This document shows positions 10,662 to 23,349 of a stretch of 64,000 nt of DNA, piece by piece; the stretch's first letter is position 1; each line of letters opens with the position of its first letter. Origin of the DNA: Raphanus sativus (lineage: Eukaryota > Streptophyta > Magnoliopsida > Brassicales > Brassicaceae). A program made the position numbers and the translations under genes. Below the pieces are notes generated by a model. That model worked only from the letters and a program-made list of their open reading frames with translations, ran no database searches and was not told the origin of the DNA. The stretch spans positions 49,170,515-49,234,514 of the forward strand of contig NC_079514.1 of assembly GCF_000801105.2 (NCBI RefSeq), given 5' to 3'.

Positions 10662-13600
10662 ATGGATTCAGATGATGACATGCTGGGTGCCCACGATATG
10701 GGATCGGGAGAGGATGATTTTTACAGCGGTGGTGATGATGATGATTACAACGAAAGTGATGGTGATGAGACCGATTACGGGTTCGTTGAGGAAGACGTGG
10801 ATGATTCCCTCTTGATCGCCTCCCATCGTTCTCAGGTGTGTGGCTTTGTTTACAGCTTTGCATAGATTTAGAACTTGTTACTACTTATAGTACTTGCTTT
10901 TGCAATTGACGACTAATGTTGGAAGAGTGTGTCTATTTAGGATAGTTAGTCTATGGCTCTTTGTTGATTACTTCATTTGATAGTATTAAATGGCTGTTAA
11001 AGTTTGGAACTTGTTTGCCGTTTTGAGCTTACTTTAGTGTTTTTTTTTAGCAGCTTAGTTCTTTTTGTTGTTAAGACTTTTGTTATGCAATGCCTAGTCT
11101 TATAAGTGATGGATAGGTAGATCAGGTGAAATTTAGTTTTCTTTATACGGCTGATTGTTTTTTTTTTTCTATCTGTTTATTTCACATCTGCTCTTATTTC
11201 ACTGTGATCATCGACTCATTTTTTTGTTGGAATGATGCATGCTTCCAGATAAATTATGTTGTTCTCAAGGAAGAAGATATCCGCAGACTTCAGATGGATG
11301 ACATTGGAAGAGTTTCCATGGTCCTCTCCATAACCGAGGCCGAAGCCAGCATTTTGCTTCTTCACTATCACTGGTAATTTCGTTTTTAACATTTTCTGTG
11401 TTACCAATCTCTCTCTCTGTTTCCCTATATTGATGCGCCCCCTTTCTCTAATCCCCGAGAGATTTGTCATTTTAGGAGTGTAAGTAAAGTACATGATGAA
11501 TGGTTTGCGGATGAGGAGGGAGTTCGGAAAGCTGTTGGCATATTGGAGAGACCTCTTGTTTCAACCCCTGACTGCGGAGAAGTAATTAATTCCTTTTGAT
11601 TTTTTGTCAGACTCTTGAATTTGTTGTTGTTAGTTCACTGTCGTTTCACTGACGCATTTTTTGATGTTTTTTTAGATTACATGTGGAATATGCTTTGAAT
11701 CATTTCTTCCTGAAGAAATTGTATCTCTTTCTTGTGGTCATCCTTTCTGCTCAACCTGCTGGACTGGTATGTCATGTTTCCCGCTTGTAGATGCTTTCTG
11801 CTACAACATTTATTTTTATTTTTATTTTTTTCTTCTTATACCTTTACTTGTATACTCTCTACAATTATATAGGTTATATCAGTACAACCATCAATGATGG
11901 CCCAGGATGCTTGATGCTAAAGTGTCCCGAGCCTTCTTGTCCTGCTGCTGTTGGTCAAGATATGTTTGAAAAATTCGCTTCCAGGGAAGACAAAGACAAG
12001 TACTATAAATATTTCCTTAGGTCATATGTTGAAGACAACAGAAAGGTAAGGCCTCCAATGTTGTAAAGTGGCTATTGAAATTGTGAACTGGTGTTGATAG
12101 TCTATTCTTAATCTTTGTATGGATTGGCTGCCAGATCTATTCTTATATGAAAAATCTAGATAACCACAACTTTTCTTCAACGTTGATTTAAGCAAACTAT
12201 GGTGCTCTTTCCTCCCTATGATTATGGCGCTTGTCTTGTCTTGATTTCCCTCTCTCATTTGTTTTTTTTTTCTGCTTCAGATGAAATGGTGTCCTGCCCC
12301 AGGGTGCGAGCATGCAATTGAGTTTGCTGCCGGGACTAGCAATTATGATGTTTCCTGCTTGTGTTCACGGAGCTTTTGCTGGAATGTTAGTTCTTTGGTG
12401 TCGTAACCGACTAAGTTAATCACTTTGGTTTATCTCTGAGCCTGTAATAAATAAATATATATGAAATTTCCAGTGCACTGAAGAGGCTCACCGTCCTGTG
12501 GATTGTCACACAGTAGCACAATGGATACGTAAGAACAGCGCTGAATCTGAAAATATGAACTGGTATTATTCCGTGTTCATGCTTCACCAATCTTCTGTTC
12601 ATTTCTCTTGCATCTTCCAATCTCATTATACTAGTTGCTAACCAGTTTTGCACCTCCTCTTACCCAGGATACTTGCAAATTCAAAGCCTTGCCCCAAATG
12701 TAAGCGGCCAATTGAAAAGAATCATGGATGCATGCACATGACATGCACACCTCCTTGTAAATATGAGTTTTGTTGGTAATGCTTTATCCCCCCATCTCTG
12801 AAGATGTCTGAGTTTGGTTGTTAGCTGTTACTATCCGATGCCTTATGGTTTTAATCTTGTGATGGAAATGCAAGAAGTGCTAATGAATGTAGTCTTTATA
12901 TGTAATGAATCTTTAGGCTTTGCCTTAATGCATGGACAGCTCACGGGGAAAGAACTGGTGGTTTTTATGCCTGCAATCGGTATGAGTCGGCTAAGCAAGA
13001 AGGACTAGTAAGTCCTCTTCTACTTCTTTGATAATCCGTTGCATTTTCTGCAAGTCAGTGATGGTTTTTAGTTTTTTTTTTTGTTGAATTGGTTTGTTTT
13101 AGTATGATGAGGCTGAAAAGAGGAGAGAGATGGCAAAAAATTCGCTCGAGAGATACACTCATTATTATGAACGCTGGGCAAGCAATCAGACGGTATGTAC
13201 AATTTTTTGATACTAACTGGCCTTGAACGCTTAAAGTGTTCGAGACACTCTAATTTAGGTTCTTGCATAAGATAGAGAATCATGAGATATCCTGACTTCC
13301 CAGTTGTGAGCAAATCAGTACTGATGTTTGGAAGTACGGGAAAAATAGCATTATAATGAGCTTGGCATGATAAAAAAAAATTGCAGCATGTTGGAGCTAA
13401 CTTGATTTTCCATTTTCTTTTCATGGCTTGTGAGCATCGAATATGTGAATCATGTGAGTATCTTTATATAAGTCGAAACCAACTAATGTGTTTATAGGCT
13501 GTTTACATCTTATAAACAAAGATAACTGTAGAGTTGTGTTTCTTACTTGGCTGCAACACTTACAAGACATTATGTTCTACTACCCCAATGTTAAGAGGTT

Positions 13601-14760
13601 TCTCGTCTTCCCATCATATGTACTTTACCCTTTTTTTTCTTTGTCTGCTTTGGCAGTCGAGGCAAAAAGCTTTGGAGGATCTGGAGAAAACTCGATTGGA
13701 AAAGGTAAGAACTGTTGTTAATGTTATTGTTTATTTTTTTATCTCCTTGTTGATCTGATAGTTAAGCTTCTTTGGAGTGGAGAATGATTTGAGCAAACAG
13801 TGTTTCCTTTGCTATTATTTGCAACGCCAAATTGTGTCCAGACTCTAGATAGGGACTGTATTGTTAATGGCATTTTCTCACATTCTGTTGTCAAACTTTT
13901 CCTCCTTGTTTTTCTAGCTCGAGAAGCTTAGCGACATACAGTGCACTCCGGAATCTCAGCTGAAGTTCATCACAGAGGCGTGGCTTCAGGTTAGCAAGCT
14001 AAAATATTTAAATAACTAATGAGATTTTATTTTACAAACATCTCTCTGAATGTTCCTCCCCCCATTATTATACCTTTACAGATAATTGAATGCAGACGGG
14101 TACTGAAATGGACATATGCATATGGGTACTATCTACCTGATCACGATAAGAAACAATTTTTCGAGTATTTGCAAGGTCAGAATCCTCCTCATCTGGCTGG
14201 AAAAGCTTAGTTTGTTGTGTCGGTGAGCGATTAAAGTTTCTCTTGTTGGTTATTGATCAGGGGAAGCTGAGTCAGGTTTGGAGAGGCTCCACAAATGCGT
14301 AGAGAAGGAACTGGAGGATTTTCTAACTGCTGAAGGCCCTTCCGATGACTTCAATCATTTCCGGACAAAGCTAACTGGTTTGACCAGGTGAAATATTGTT
14401 TTTCCTTCTTTTAATCTACTCGGCTGTTTGGTACAAGATAAACTCTGTGTCTGAATTAGGATTGAGTAATATTCAGATCAGTTGTTGCATCTGTAGTCAG
14501 ATACTGAAATAGCTGAAGAACGATATAAAATGCTAACACCGCAATGACTTGTTTTATTGTATACAAACAGCATAACGAAAACCTACTTTGAAAATCTGGT
14601 GAAAGCTCTGGAGAATGGACTTGCTGATGTGGATACTAGTACGCAAGGGGCTAGCAGCAAATCAACAAGCTCTAAATCTAGCAAGACAAAAGGAGGCGTT
14701 GTGAAGGGTAAAGGAAGCTCCAAAAATGCCGGGTCCGGCAGAAACTCTGATGGAAACTGA
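10662..14760 (+). CDS. ARI5: ARIADNE-type RING-between-RING E3 ubiquitin ligase (ARI5/ARI7/ARI8 group)
   Basis: RBR ligase: RING1 binds the E2, ubiquitin is passed to a Cys in RING2, then to substrate. About 545 residues over many exons; the first is 10662-10835, ending RSQ before a GT donor. Order: acidic N-terminus rich in D/E/G; a UBA-like segment ([28 protein letters not shown]); RING1 [21 protein letters not shown] with [15 protein letters not shown] and [20 protein letters not shown]2 [19 protein letters not shown], whose Cys in HGCMHM is the expected catalytic residue; FCWLCLNAW; a coiled segment ([12 protein letters not shown]); the Ariadne domain ([17 protein letters not shown]); and a Ser/Lys/Gly-rich tail. 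Every exon I followed is in frame. ARI5 is chosen from neighbours (decayed ARI12-like gene upstream, BRAT1 downstream); ARI7 and ARI8 are the alternatives. Confidence 0.93.
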
Positions 14761-16030
14761 GATCTCTCTCCTCAGGTTTCAGATTACAATCGCTCTGCCT
14801 CATTAAGGAATCTATTGACTTGGAAGTAAAAAAAGAAAGACCTTTTAAAGAGTTAATTGAGCAAAACTGGAGAAAGGTCTACTGAGGCACACAATTGCAC
14901 GCACAAGTGAAGTGTCTTTCTCTGTCTTATGCCGGATAAGAGTTTGTAATATTTGTATAGTATAATAGAATATTCACATGGTTACTTTGACTTTTTGATT
15001 TGTCTTGCTCTACTAATGCAACGTCTATGAACACCAAATGGAGTCTCTTTTGTCTGAAGTTTCTCCATGTCAAGAAGAAATGTTACCATCTCCTTTGTAT
15101 TAGTCTCTTCAAAAGCAACTCAAGAAAGTTCAAAATCTACTATTTTTTGTGGGTTGGTGGGTCATATATAATAATAATATTTTTCTACAATAAATAACTG
15201 TTAGTATGACTGAAATGTAACTAAACCTTGGGTGTTTGTAAGAATTGTTAATCGTCATATTAATCTAATTTTAAAATTAAGGTAATATAAGATAATATTG
15301 AGGGAGTTATTTCAAAATAATCCAAACTTGTAAGGAGAATATCCACTATTACTAGCTAGGGAGAGACAGGAATAGAGATATCCTGACGTCCAAACAGGGA
15401 GTGAAGTAAACAAAAATTTATTAAAGCAGCAGCCGGAAACCAAAAAAAAAAAGAAGAGAGAAAAAAAAAAAACGCTTAGAAGGAAGAGCAAAGAAGAGAC
15501 GGACCTGCAAATCCTGCAGTCTCCCACTGAACGCTTTCGAATCTTTCTCACCTCTCTCCAAATCTTCAGGTTCTCGCGTCTCTAAGTTTATCATCAAAAT
15601 CTGTTACGCCTTGCTCGATTTTTGCATTATCTCCGTTTGTTTATTGATTGGCTCCTCTGAGTTGTATAGCTAATGCAATCGGATAAATAGCTGAACGTAA
15701 GGAGTAATCTCTTCTCCGTTGCGTACAGAAACCGTAGATTTACTTGAGCTGAGCACGTCCGGCTCCAGTTTCTAGGGTTTGGTTAGAAATTTTCTTTGTT
15801 TTAGAGGCGTCCCTTCTTGGGTGAATGCATGTCTATTAAGAGTTTAGACTATCAAGAAAGGGAGTGGCTATGTTGCTTTTCTACTTATTCTCTAGTTTGA
15901 GTGTTTGAAATCTACAGTTTTTTTGATCCGTTATATTGGCTATGTTGCTGAGATGTGATATGTGAATCTTTAAGTTTTTTTGTAGTATATGGAAGTAGGT
16001 AGTAGTCATCAGAGGTAGCGTTTTTCCCCT
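14761..16030. other. Intergenic: ARIADNE 3' UTR and BRAT1-like promoter/leader
   Basis: No gene found. In Arabidopsis an endonuclease III gene (NTH2) lies between these two neighbours, as I remember it; nothing resembling it is present here. Purine-rich runs at about 15435-15475 on the plus strand and a long leader before the ATG at 16031 are consistent with a 5' UTR, possibly with an intron. Confidence 0.5.
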
Positions 16031-19000
16031 ATGCATCCGAAGAGTCAAGGAGATGGGTTGGATACTAAGCCGGTTAGAAGCAGCGATAGGCTTAGGAGGA
16101 GACCCAAATTGTATGGCCGCTCTTACTATTACTACTCCCCCAACTTACATCATAACAGGAAAAGAAAAAACACCAAGACGAGAACCGCTGCTTCTCAGAT
16201 CGCTAAGATGCTCCATAAAGGGAACAAGCCAGCACGGGCATCCAACGCTACGGTAAAATTTTTTTTTCTCATCTGAAAGTACCACTGGGTGATGTTTAGT
16301 CTGTTTATGTGAATGAGTGGAAAGAGGAGTTACTGTTGTTGAGTTTACTACTAATTAAGAGCATTTCTGCGTCCCCTGGTTTTAAGTAGATGCCAGTTTC
16401 TATGATTATTTACGCCGCTATGAAGGTTCACTTTGGAGAAATGATCATTTTAGTCCGACGATAGTGGTGGCTGTTGTCCTATTAGTGACCTGTATTGCAT
16501 CTTGGTCTCTGATGAAACCATAATGTTGATAACATTGCTAATCACCTACAGCCAATTGCACCCGACCTCCGTCGTTCCACTAGGAAGAGAAGACTTTCTG
16601 TAAATCTTGAAGACTATACTGACAGTTCTGGAGCGGAGGATGAAGATATGATGGTCAGGATATTTTCCTCTTGAATATGAATTTCAGCTACTTTATGTGT
16701 CATGCCTTTTAAGAATAAGTTTCTGATCTTTTACAGAGTCCCGCATATCGAACTTTAAGGAGTAGAGGCAGTAATGGAGTTCATCGAAATTTCTCATCTT
16801 CAAAAAGTAGAAAGGCCATGGAAACTGAATCAGCACCACGACGTGAAGGTCTTCGTCCTCGTCGTTCAAAGATAATTGCTAATAAACGACTGAAAACAGA
16901 ATCTGGCGCCAATCAAGATTCGTCAGAAGAGAAAGATGGCCCAGAAGAAACCGAGAATGGAAATGAACTAGATGATCATGATGCTGATGATGGTGAAGAT
17001 GAGGTTGAGGCTGAAGACGAGGGAGATGGAGAAGATGAGGAAGAAGATGGCGATGATGATGAAGATGGTGATGAAGAACAGGAGGGAAGGAAGAGATATG
17101 ATCTGCGAAACCGCGCCGAAGTGCGTAGGATGCCTACAGAAGAAATTAACAAGCAACAACAGCCTAGATCTCCCCGGAGAGTGTTGCATCAAGGCATGGG
17201 CACCAGGGTTGGAAGGGATGTTAGGAGAGGTGGGTCTAGGCTTCACAAGCGCCATCGCTTTACAAGAACAGATGATTCTGATGATTCTCTTCTTGTTGAT
17301 GAGCTGGATCAGGGCCCTGCAATTCCCTGGGCTCGAGGTGGAAACAGATCTGGACCACCTTGGCTATTTGGGGGTTTGGACACGTACGGATCAAGTTCAT
17401 TGGGGTTGAATGTTGGAGCTTCTGGTTGGGGTCACCAAAGCGATGGTTTAACTGCATTAACTTCCGGGGTTCAGACTGCTGGGCCAAGCTCTAAAGGAGG
17501 TGCAGATATTCAGCCACTGCAGATCAATGACAATATTAATTTTGACGACATTGGTGGGCTGTCCGAATACATTAATGATTTGAAGGAAATGGTTTTCTTT
17601 CCGTTGCTGTACCCAGAGTTCTTTGCAAGTTACAACATTACTCCTCCCAGAGGTGTGCTGCTGTGTGGTCCTCCAGGGACTGGTAAAACACTGATTGCTC
17701 GAGCATTGGCATGTGCTGCTTCAAAAGCTGGACAGAAAGTTAGCTTTTATATGCGAAAGGGTGCTGATGTCCTTAGCAAGTGGGTTGGCGAGGCTGAGAG
17801 ACAACTAAAGCTACTCTTTGAGGAGGCTCAGCGAAATCAGCCTTCGATAATCTTTTTTGATGAAATTGATGGTCTTGCTCCTGTAAGATCTAGCAAGCAG
17901 GAACAAATACATAATTCGATTGTTTCAACATTGCTGGCGCTGATGGATGGCCTTGATTCTCGTGGTCAAGTTGTTCTCATTGGAGCGACAAACAGGGTAG
18001 ATGCAATTGATGGAGCATTACGCCGGCCTGGCAGATTCGACCGAGAGTTCAATTTTTCTTTACCAGGCTGCGAAGCACGAGCCGAGATATTGGATATCCA
18101 CACTCGTAAATGGAAAAATCCTCCTAGTCGTGAGCTGAAAGAGGAACTAGCAGCTAGTTGTGTAGGGTATTGTGGTGCTGATCTGAAAGCTTTGTGCACT
18201 GAAGCTGCCATTCGTGCTTTTCGTGAGAAATATCCACAAGTTTATACCAGTGATGATAAATTTGCCATAGATGTTGGGTTGGTTAAGGTTAACAAGAGCC
18301 ACTTTGTCGAGGCAATGTCAGCTATTACACCTGCTGCCCATAGAGGGTCTGTTGTGCAGTCAAGACCACTCTCTCCTGTTGTATTGCCATGTTTACATCG
18401 ACACCTCCTTGGATCCATGAGATTAATATCAGATATTTTTCCCTCGTCAGCCATGTCATCAGAGTTGACCAAGCTGTCAATGCTTTCATTTGGATCCGCA
18501 ATTCCTCTCTTTTATCGTCCTCGACTCCTGCTGCTTGGTGGTGAAGGAGTTGGACTGGTAATTGCTTGTAGTTTCGTGTGACTATTTTCAGAAGGCTTTA
18601 TTATTTTGAACTGAATTAACTTACTTGTTAGCTTAACAGGATCATCTTGGACCTGCTATCTTGCACGAGCTAGAAAAATTTCCTATTCATTCTCTGGGAC
18701 TTCCATCTCTTCTTTCGGATCCTGGTGCCAAGACCCCGGAGGAGGCGTTAGTACATATATTTAGCGAAGCTAGGAGAACAACACCTTCAATACTTTACAT
18801 ACCGATGTTCAATAATTGGTGGGAAAATGTAAGTGTGTTTCTTTCTAACTAAACTCATTTTGCTGCGGTTACTTTGGGAGATGATGTTTGCATGTTTGCT
18901 TAATACAATATATCAGCTTGTTATATTGGTTGTAGCAGGAAAGTCTAATTGAATCTTGATACTGATGACCGCAGGCGCATGAACAGCTAAGGGCTGTATT

Positions 19001-21283
19001 TCTGACTTTGTTAGAAGAACTACCATCAAACCTGCCCATATTATTACTTGCTACATCTTATGGTGAATTATCTGACATTGAAGAGCAGTCTGTATTTGAC
19101 AATCGATCTGTGTAAGTTTATGCTCTACTTGCTATTAGACATTGTACAGTTTTATTACTGGCTTTTCTTTTGTTTTCTAGAAAAGCTGGTAGGTAACTTT
19201 CTTTGGTGTTTGGTCATGAGTCAACACTTTTGTTTACTAGCCTCTCAGTATAATATGATAATGTATGAGCTTGTTCTGAGAGCTAGTCATCCCTTCAGTG
19301 TCAAAGCATGCATTTCGGTTGTATGTGCATGTTTGTCTTGAGTTAATATATGAAGCTGTTGATGTTTGATTGAAGCTGTTGATGTTTTTGGTTTGTCTGA
19401 TGTTGACCACATTAAGCAGCTTTAACACTAGGGATGTAATGATCATATAAAGTTATGAACTTATGTACAAGATTTGACAAATTATGAGAATTAGCATTGC
19501 CTTTTTATTGTTTTATACGCCAACTTAGTATACTTTTATGGTTGTACATGTATAAATTCCATCCTTGTGGTTTATTACTCCGTTTCTTAGAATATGTACC
19601 TTTGCTTTCAGCTATACTGTGGACAAACCATCAGGCGAAGACAGGTCCTTGTTCTTTGACCGTTTGATTGAAGCTGCTCTCTCAGTCATTTCAGGCTTAA
19701 ATGGCAAACCTGATGGACCACCCCTTCCAGAACTTCCAAAGCTTCCAAAAGAACCTACTGGTCCAAAACCCGCAGAAATAAAAGCCAAGGTGGAAGCAGA
19801 GCAGCATGCCCTTCGACGTTTGCGTATGTGTCTCAGAGACGTTTGCAATAGGTAAATGTGTAATGGCCTTGACTCTATATAAACCTCCATTAAAATTGTC
19901 TGCTCGACGATAATCTTCTAGTGATTGATGGCCTACCGTGCACGTTTCAAATGTTCTATTTAAATCTATATGCTTATGTGATAACAGTTGTCTCGTTACT
20001 TTTATATTATATAACTTGTAGTATACGTTTGCTATGCAGGATACTATATGATAAAAGATTCAGCGCATTCCACTTCCCAGTTACTGATGAGGATGTTCCA
20101 GACTATCGCACAATAATTCAAAATCCAATGGATACGGCAACTCTGCTGCAGCGTGTCGATGCTGGGCAGTACCTCACATGTTCACCGTTCTTGCAAGATG
20201 TTGATCTCATTGTGAGAAATGCCAAGGTGGACTCCTGTTTTACTACAACACATCTCTCCTTTTTACATGGCTATAAAACCTTTACAATCTAGAGAATGTG
20301 GTCTTATTTACAAAATGTTGATCTCATTCATCCAGGCTTACAATGGAGATGATTACGCTGGAGCGAGAATTGTCAGTAGAGCCTATGAGCTTCGGGATGT
20401 AGTATGTTTACTAGTCTCTTTTGAATGCGTTTATAGCTTTCCATGGCCTATCATTCCCACGGAGCTTTTCTCTGAAGCCATGAATATATCTTTATGTTTT
20501 CAGGTGCATGGGATGCTTTCGCAGATGGACCCAGCACTGCTAACATATTGTGATAAGATCGCAGCTGAAGGTGGTCCTGCACAGATACCAGATGATCTGA
20601 GTGGATCTATCCTTGGTCTAGCTCCTGTAGTGCAGATGGGGACTGTTACTAGAGCAAGTGCCCGGCTTCGAAATGTGCAGCCAGAGGTTAATATAGAACG
20701 AGAACATGAAGGTCTTAAGAAGCCTAAGAAAACAGCTGATGCTGCCTGTACAGGTAAGTAATGCCACTGCAAACGCTTATATGGTTCTTGTTTTACAATC
20801 AAAACTACTAGTTGCTAATGTGACTTGGCAATACTTGTTTGTGTTAACAGATTCAGCTGCAGAGAAACCAGAACACCAAGATTCAGACGTAGAAATGACA
20901 CCTCTGGAAGCAGCAGCCAAATCAAACTCATCAGCGCCGCCGCCTTGTTCAGCAGAAGATCCGCCTAGAAAAGAGGATGACGAAGCTTGTGGGAAGAAGA
21001 AGAAGAAGAAGAAGAAGAAGAAGCGAGTGGTGATTGTTCCCAAGATTCTGTGAAGTCAGACGAAGACGTCTCAAGAAGCGAGATAGAATCTGTAAAGGGA
21101 ATGCTGATGGAGCGTACTGAGAACTACAGCATTCCGCAGATGGAGAGGCTCTACACTCGAGTCATGAAGGGTGTACTTGAGTCTCTGGACAAAGGGCCTG
21201 GTGATGGTGATGATGATCAAAGCCCTAAGCATTCGATTTTGAGATTTTTATCGGAATTCGCTCAGCTTCAAGCGAATTTCTGA
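16031..21283 (+). CDS. BRAT1: BRAT1-type AAA-ATPase with bromodomain (frame break near 3' end)
   Basis: Nuclear ATAD2/Yta7-like protein. In Arabidopsis BRAT1 binds acetylated histones and, with BRP1, limits transcriptional silencing and promotes DNA demethylation. Exons run from 16031 (basic N-terminus MHPKSQGDGLD) through a very long exon (about 16739-18557) with an Asp/Glu-rich tract (about 16960-17080). The AAA domain is visible: Walker A GPPGTGKT, Walker B IIFFDEIDGLAP, arginine-finger region ALRRPGRFDREF. Later exons give a second degenerate ATPase-like part (HIFSEARRTTPSILYIP) and a bromodomain (FSAFHFPVTDEDVPDYRTII, AYNGDDYAGARIVSRAYEL). Problem: in the last exon the reading frame enters (AAG)n at about 20992-21023 and stops at 21051-21053. 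The conserved C-terminus (MLMERTENYSIPQMERLY .. FLSEFAQLQANF) continues in the GAA frame to 21283. Length about 1,190 residues if read through. Confidence 0.88.
20992..21023. repeat. (GAA/AAG)n coding microsatellite at the BRAT1 frame break
   Basis: About ten AAG units in the last BRAT1 exon. Upstream coding enters in the Lys frame (CGKKKK); the downstream conserved part is in the Glu frame (EEEEASGDCSQD). A one- or two-base change next to or inside the tract explains the shift. Such tracts are prone to both slippage and sequencing error. Confidence 0.8.
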
Positions 21284-21870
21284 GGCTTAAAACTTTTTTT
21301 CTTATATCGGTTAGAAATCTTAAGAAAAAGAATGACAGGAACAAATAGTTTTTTTTTTCTAACTTTTCTAAACCTGGATTTTTCTTTTTTAATTTGACTG
21401 GCAAAAAAGTTGCAAAGAACAAAAAAGGTAGAAGCTAATCAGTAGGATCTTCTTGTAAAGTTGAAGAAGTTAGCACCTTAATATCTAAAACAAGTTTAAA
21501 AGCGAACAAAAAGAAGGATTTATCGATTAATCTGAGGCCTATGCTTATATCTTGCATTACAAGGAATATTTATCATACATTAACACAAACAGACCAATTA
21601 TATATGAAACACGCTCACTCTCTCACTCCTCAACTTGAGTTTCTGTTATGACCGTTGGGATGAGTTTTCGCGGGAATATAAAAACGACTTTTTGGACGAT
21701 TTTAAAGATTCAAGAGAGAACAACTCTGAATTTGCCTCGCGTCTTATATTAATCGGCAAGATAGTTCCGTTCCTTTCTCACCATCTCTCTCTCTCTCACT
21801 CATCCAGTTCTTGTTCTCTTCACCTCGACGGAGCCTAACTTCTCTGAATCAACACAGCTTAGAAGAAGAG

Positions 21871-22533
21871 ATGAGCTTGTATAAGGATATAATGTGGAAC
21901 CTTCCAGGATTCTCCAAGACTGTCAAAGACGAGGAAAAAGAAAAGAGCATGAGGAGAATCTTCCATCTCTTCCCCAAAAGAAAAAGATCCCTTCGAGTAC
22001 CCTCCAAGAAAACACTCTCTCCACCTCATGTCTCCTCCTCAATACTCCCCATAAAGAAACGACCTGTTCTCTACACCACCACGCCTCCCAAATGGATCCG
22101 CCGCTTGAAGAAAGACATGAACATAGCCGACGATCCCATCCTCATCGCAGGGAAGCCTCTTGACCTCAACGACGTGGATCCAGACCTAAACCGTCTCTCT
22201 ATCCCTTCCCAGACCCTACAGAGAAACGACTTCTTGACGTCTGACGAGGGGAGGATTCTCGGAGACGAAGGCGTTGATAACGATGGGAGGATGGGTTTGC
22301 CTGCGTTTCTCGTTGATCAAAGGACTAAACGGTGGAACGTGGTCTTGAAGAAATGGGTTCGTACGTGTGATTCAGGGAAAGTCCTCCAGAATTTTCTGTT
22401 GAGTGGTGATTGGAGTGGCGTCGTTGAGGCTAATGGGTTGAAAGAAGAGGACAACGTCAGTCTCTGGTTTTTCAGGCTCAATGGGTTCCTCTTCTTTGCT
22501 CTTGACTTGAAGGTGACTCCATTGACTTCTTAG
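21871..22533 (+). CDS. B3 DNA-binding-domain protein (REM/DUF313 type)
   Basis: Single-exon gene of 220 residues, similar to the small B3 proteins beside BRAT1 in Arabidopsis (At1g05920 group). Role unknown; B3 proteins are nuclear DNA-binding factors. The N-terminal third is basic (MRRIFHLFPKRKRSLRVPSK). The C-terminal B3-like part contains PLDLNDVDPDLNRLSIP, WNVVLKKWVRTCDSGKVLQN, NGLKEEDNVSLWFFR and FLFFALDL, the end typical of this subfamily. An in-frame ATG 60 bp upstream (21811) exists, but MSLYKDIMW at 21871 fits better and is preceded by a CT-rich leader. The gene lies 587 bp after BRAT1 on the same strand. Confidence 0.85.
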   Translation: MSLYKDIMWNLPGFSKTVKDEEKEKSMRRIFHLFPKRKRSLRVPSKKTLSPPHVSSSILPIKKRPVLYTTTPPKWIRRLKKDMNIADDPILIAGKPLDLNDVDPDLNRLSIPSQTLQRNDFLTSDEGRILGDEGVDNDGRMGLPAFLVDQRTKRWNVVLKKWVRTCDSGKVLQNFLLSGDWSGVVEANGLKEEDNVSLWFFRLNGFLFFALDLKVTPLTS

Positions 22534-23349
22534 AGTAAGAAAGGGAGTGTTTTTAGGGTACGATAGAGTTTGTAACATATTACATACTAGGGTTTATGTT
22601 ACAAAACTGGGATCATATATAGTCTTGTTGGGTCTCTCTTTCAAAGCTGGTAGAAACACAAACCTTAATACCTTTCTTTCCTGTTTTGACGATGGAGATT
22701 GTCACCATATACTCTTTGTTTATATGAAATTGTATACTTTTGATTCAAAACTATATTACTTTGCATTGTTGCTTGAACCACACGACATTTAAATCTAATT
22801 CTCAGAAACTCCAATCTAGTAAAATGTTCAAACACGTTCCAAGAGGATCTTGAGTTCCTCTTGAATCTCTATCATTCAGAATCATTATCTACTTTTGCAT
22901 AACCATCTAACTTCAGGTGATTCTATAGTTTTTGGTCTAGTAACTTTTTGGAAGTGTAACTTACAAACTTAGGGTTTAACTATGATTATAATTAATAACA
23001 TGTCCCTTCTATTTTTTCTTTTCCAGATCTTTACAATCGTATGATCTTAACAGTTTTGACATGAGTTTGAGTTCTTGTTTGGTCTACTTTAGTTGCTCCA
23101 TTGATTTAACACCAATGATGTCTTGTTTCATATCTCTCAACTTCTAAACCTTCCACTGCCGGATGTTAATTAGAGATATGATTTTAGTAAAAATTGATGT
23201 GTCATCTCTCTGTGAGTCCTAACTCACTTTTTAATATATTAGATAGATGAAGCACAAGATTACACGTAATAATATATATATATGTATACATCATGCCGTG
23301 TGTCTATATAATATAAAGTTACATGCAAGATTTCAAAGAATGTACCGTC
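22534..23349. other. Gene-free convergent interval
   Basis: 3' flanks of the B3 gene (+) and the EFR3-like gene (-). AT-rich, no convincing ORF, tRNA or transposon end seen. In Arabidopsis an amino-acid transporter gene (CAT9) is nearby, as I remember; it is not here. Confidence 0.5.

Noticed and set aside
10662..14760. Fusion of the two ARIADNE stretches into one gene
   Set aside because: The first stretch has its own complete 3' end and a minus-strand oxygenase gene lies between them.
16972..17409. 145-codon Met/Lys-rich frame inside BRAT1
   Set aside because: Out-of-frame reading of the Asp/Glu-rich tract in the real exon.
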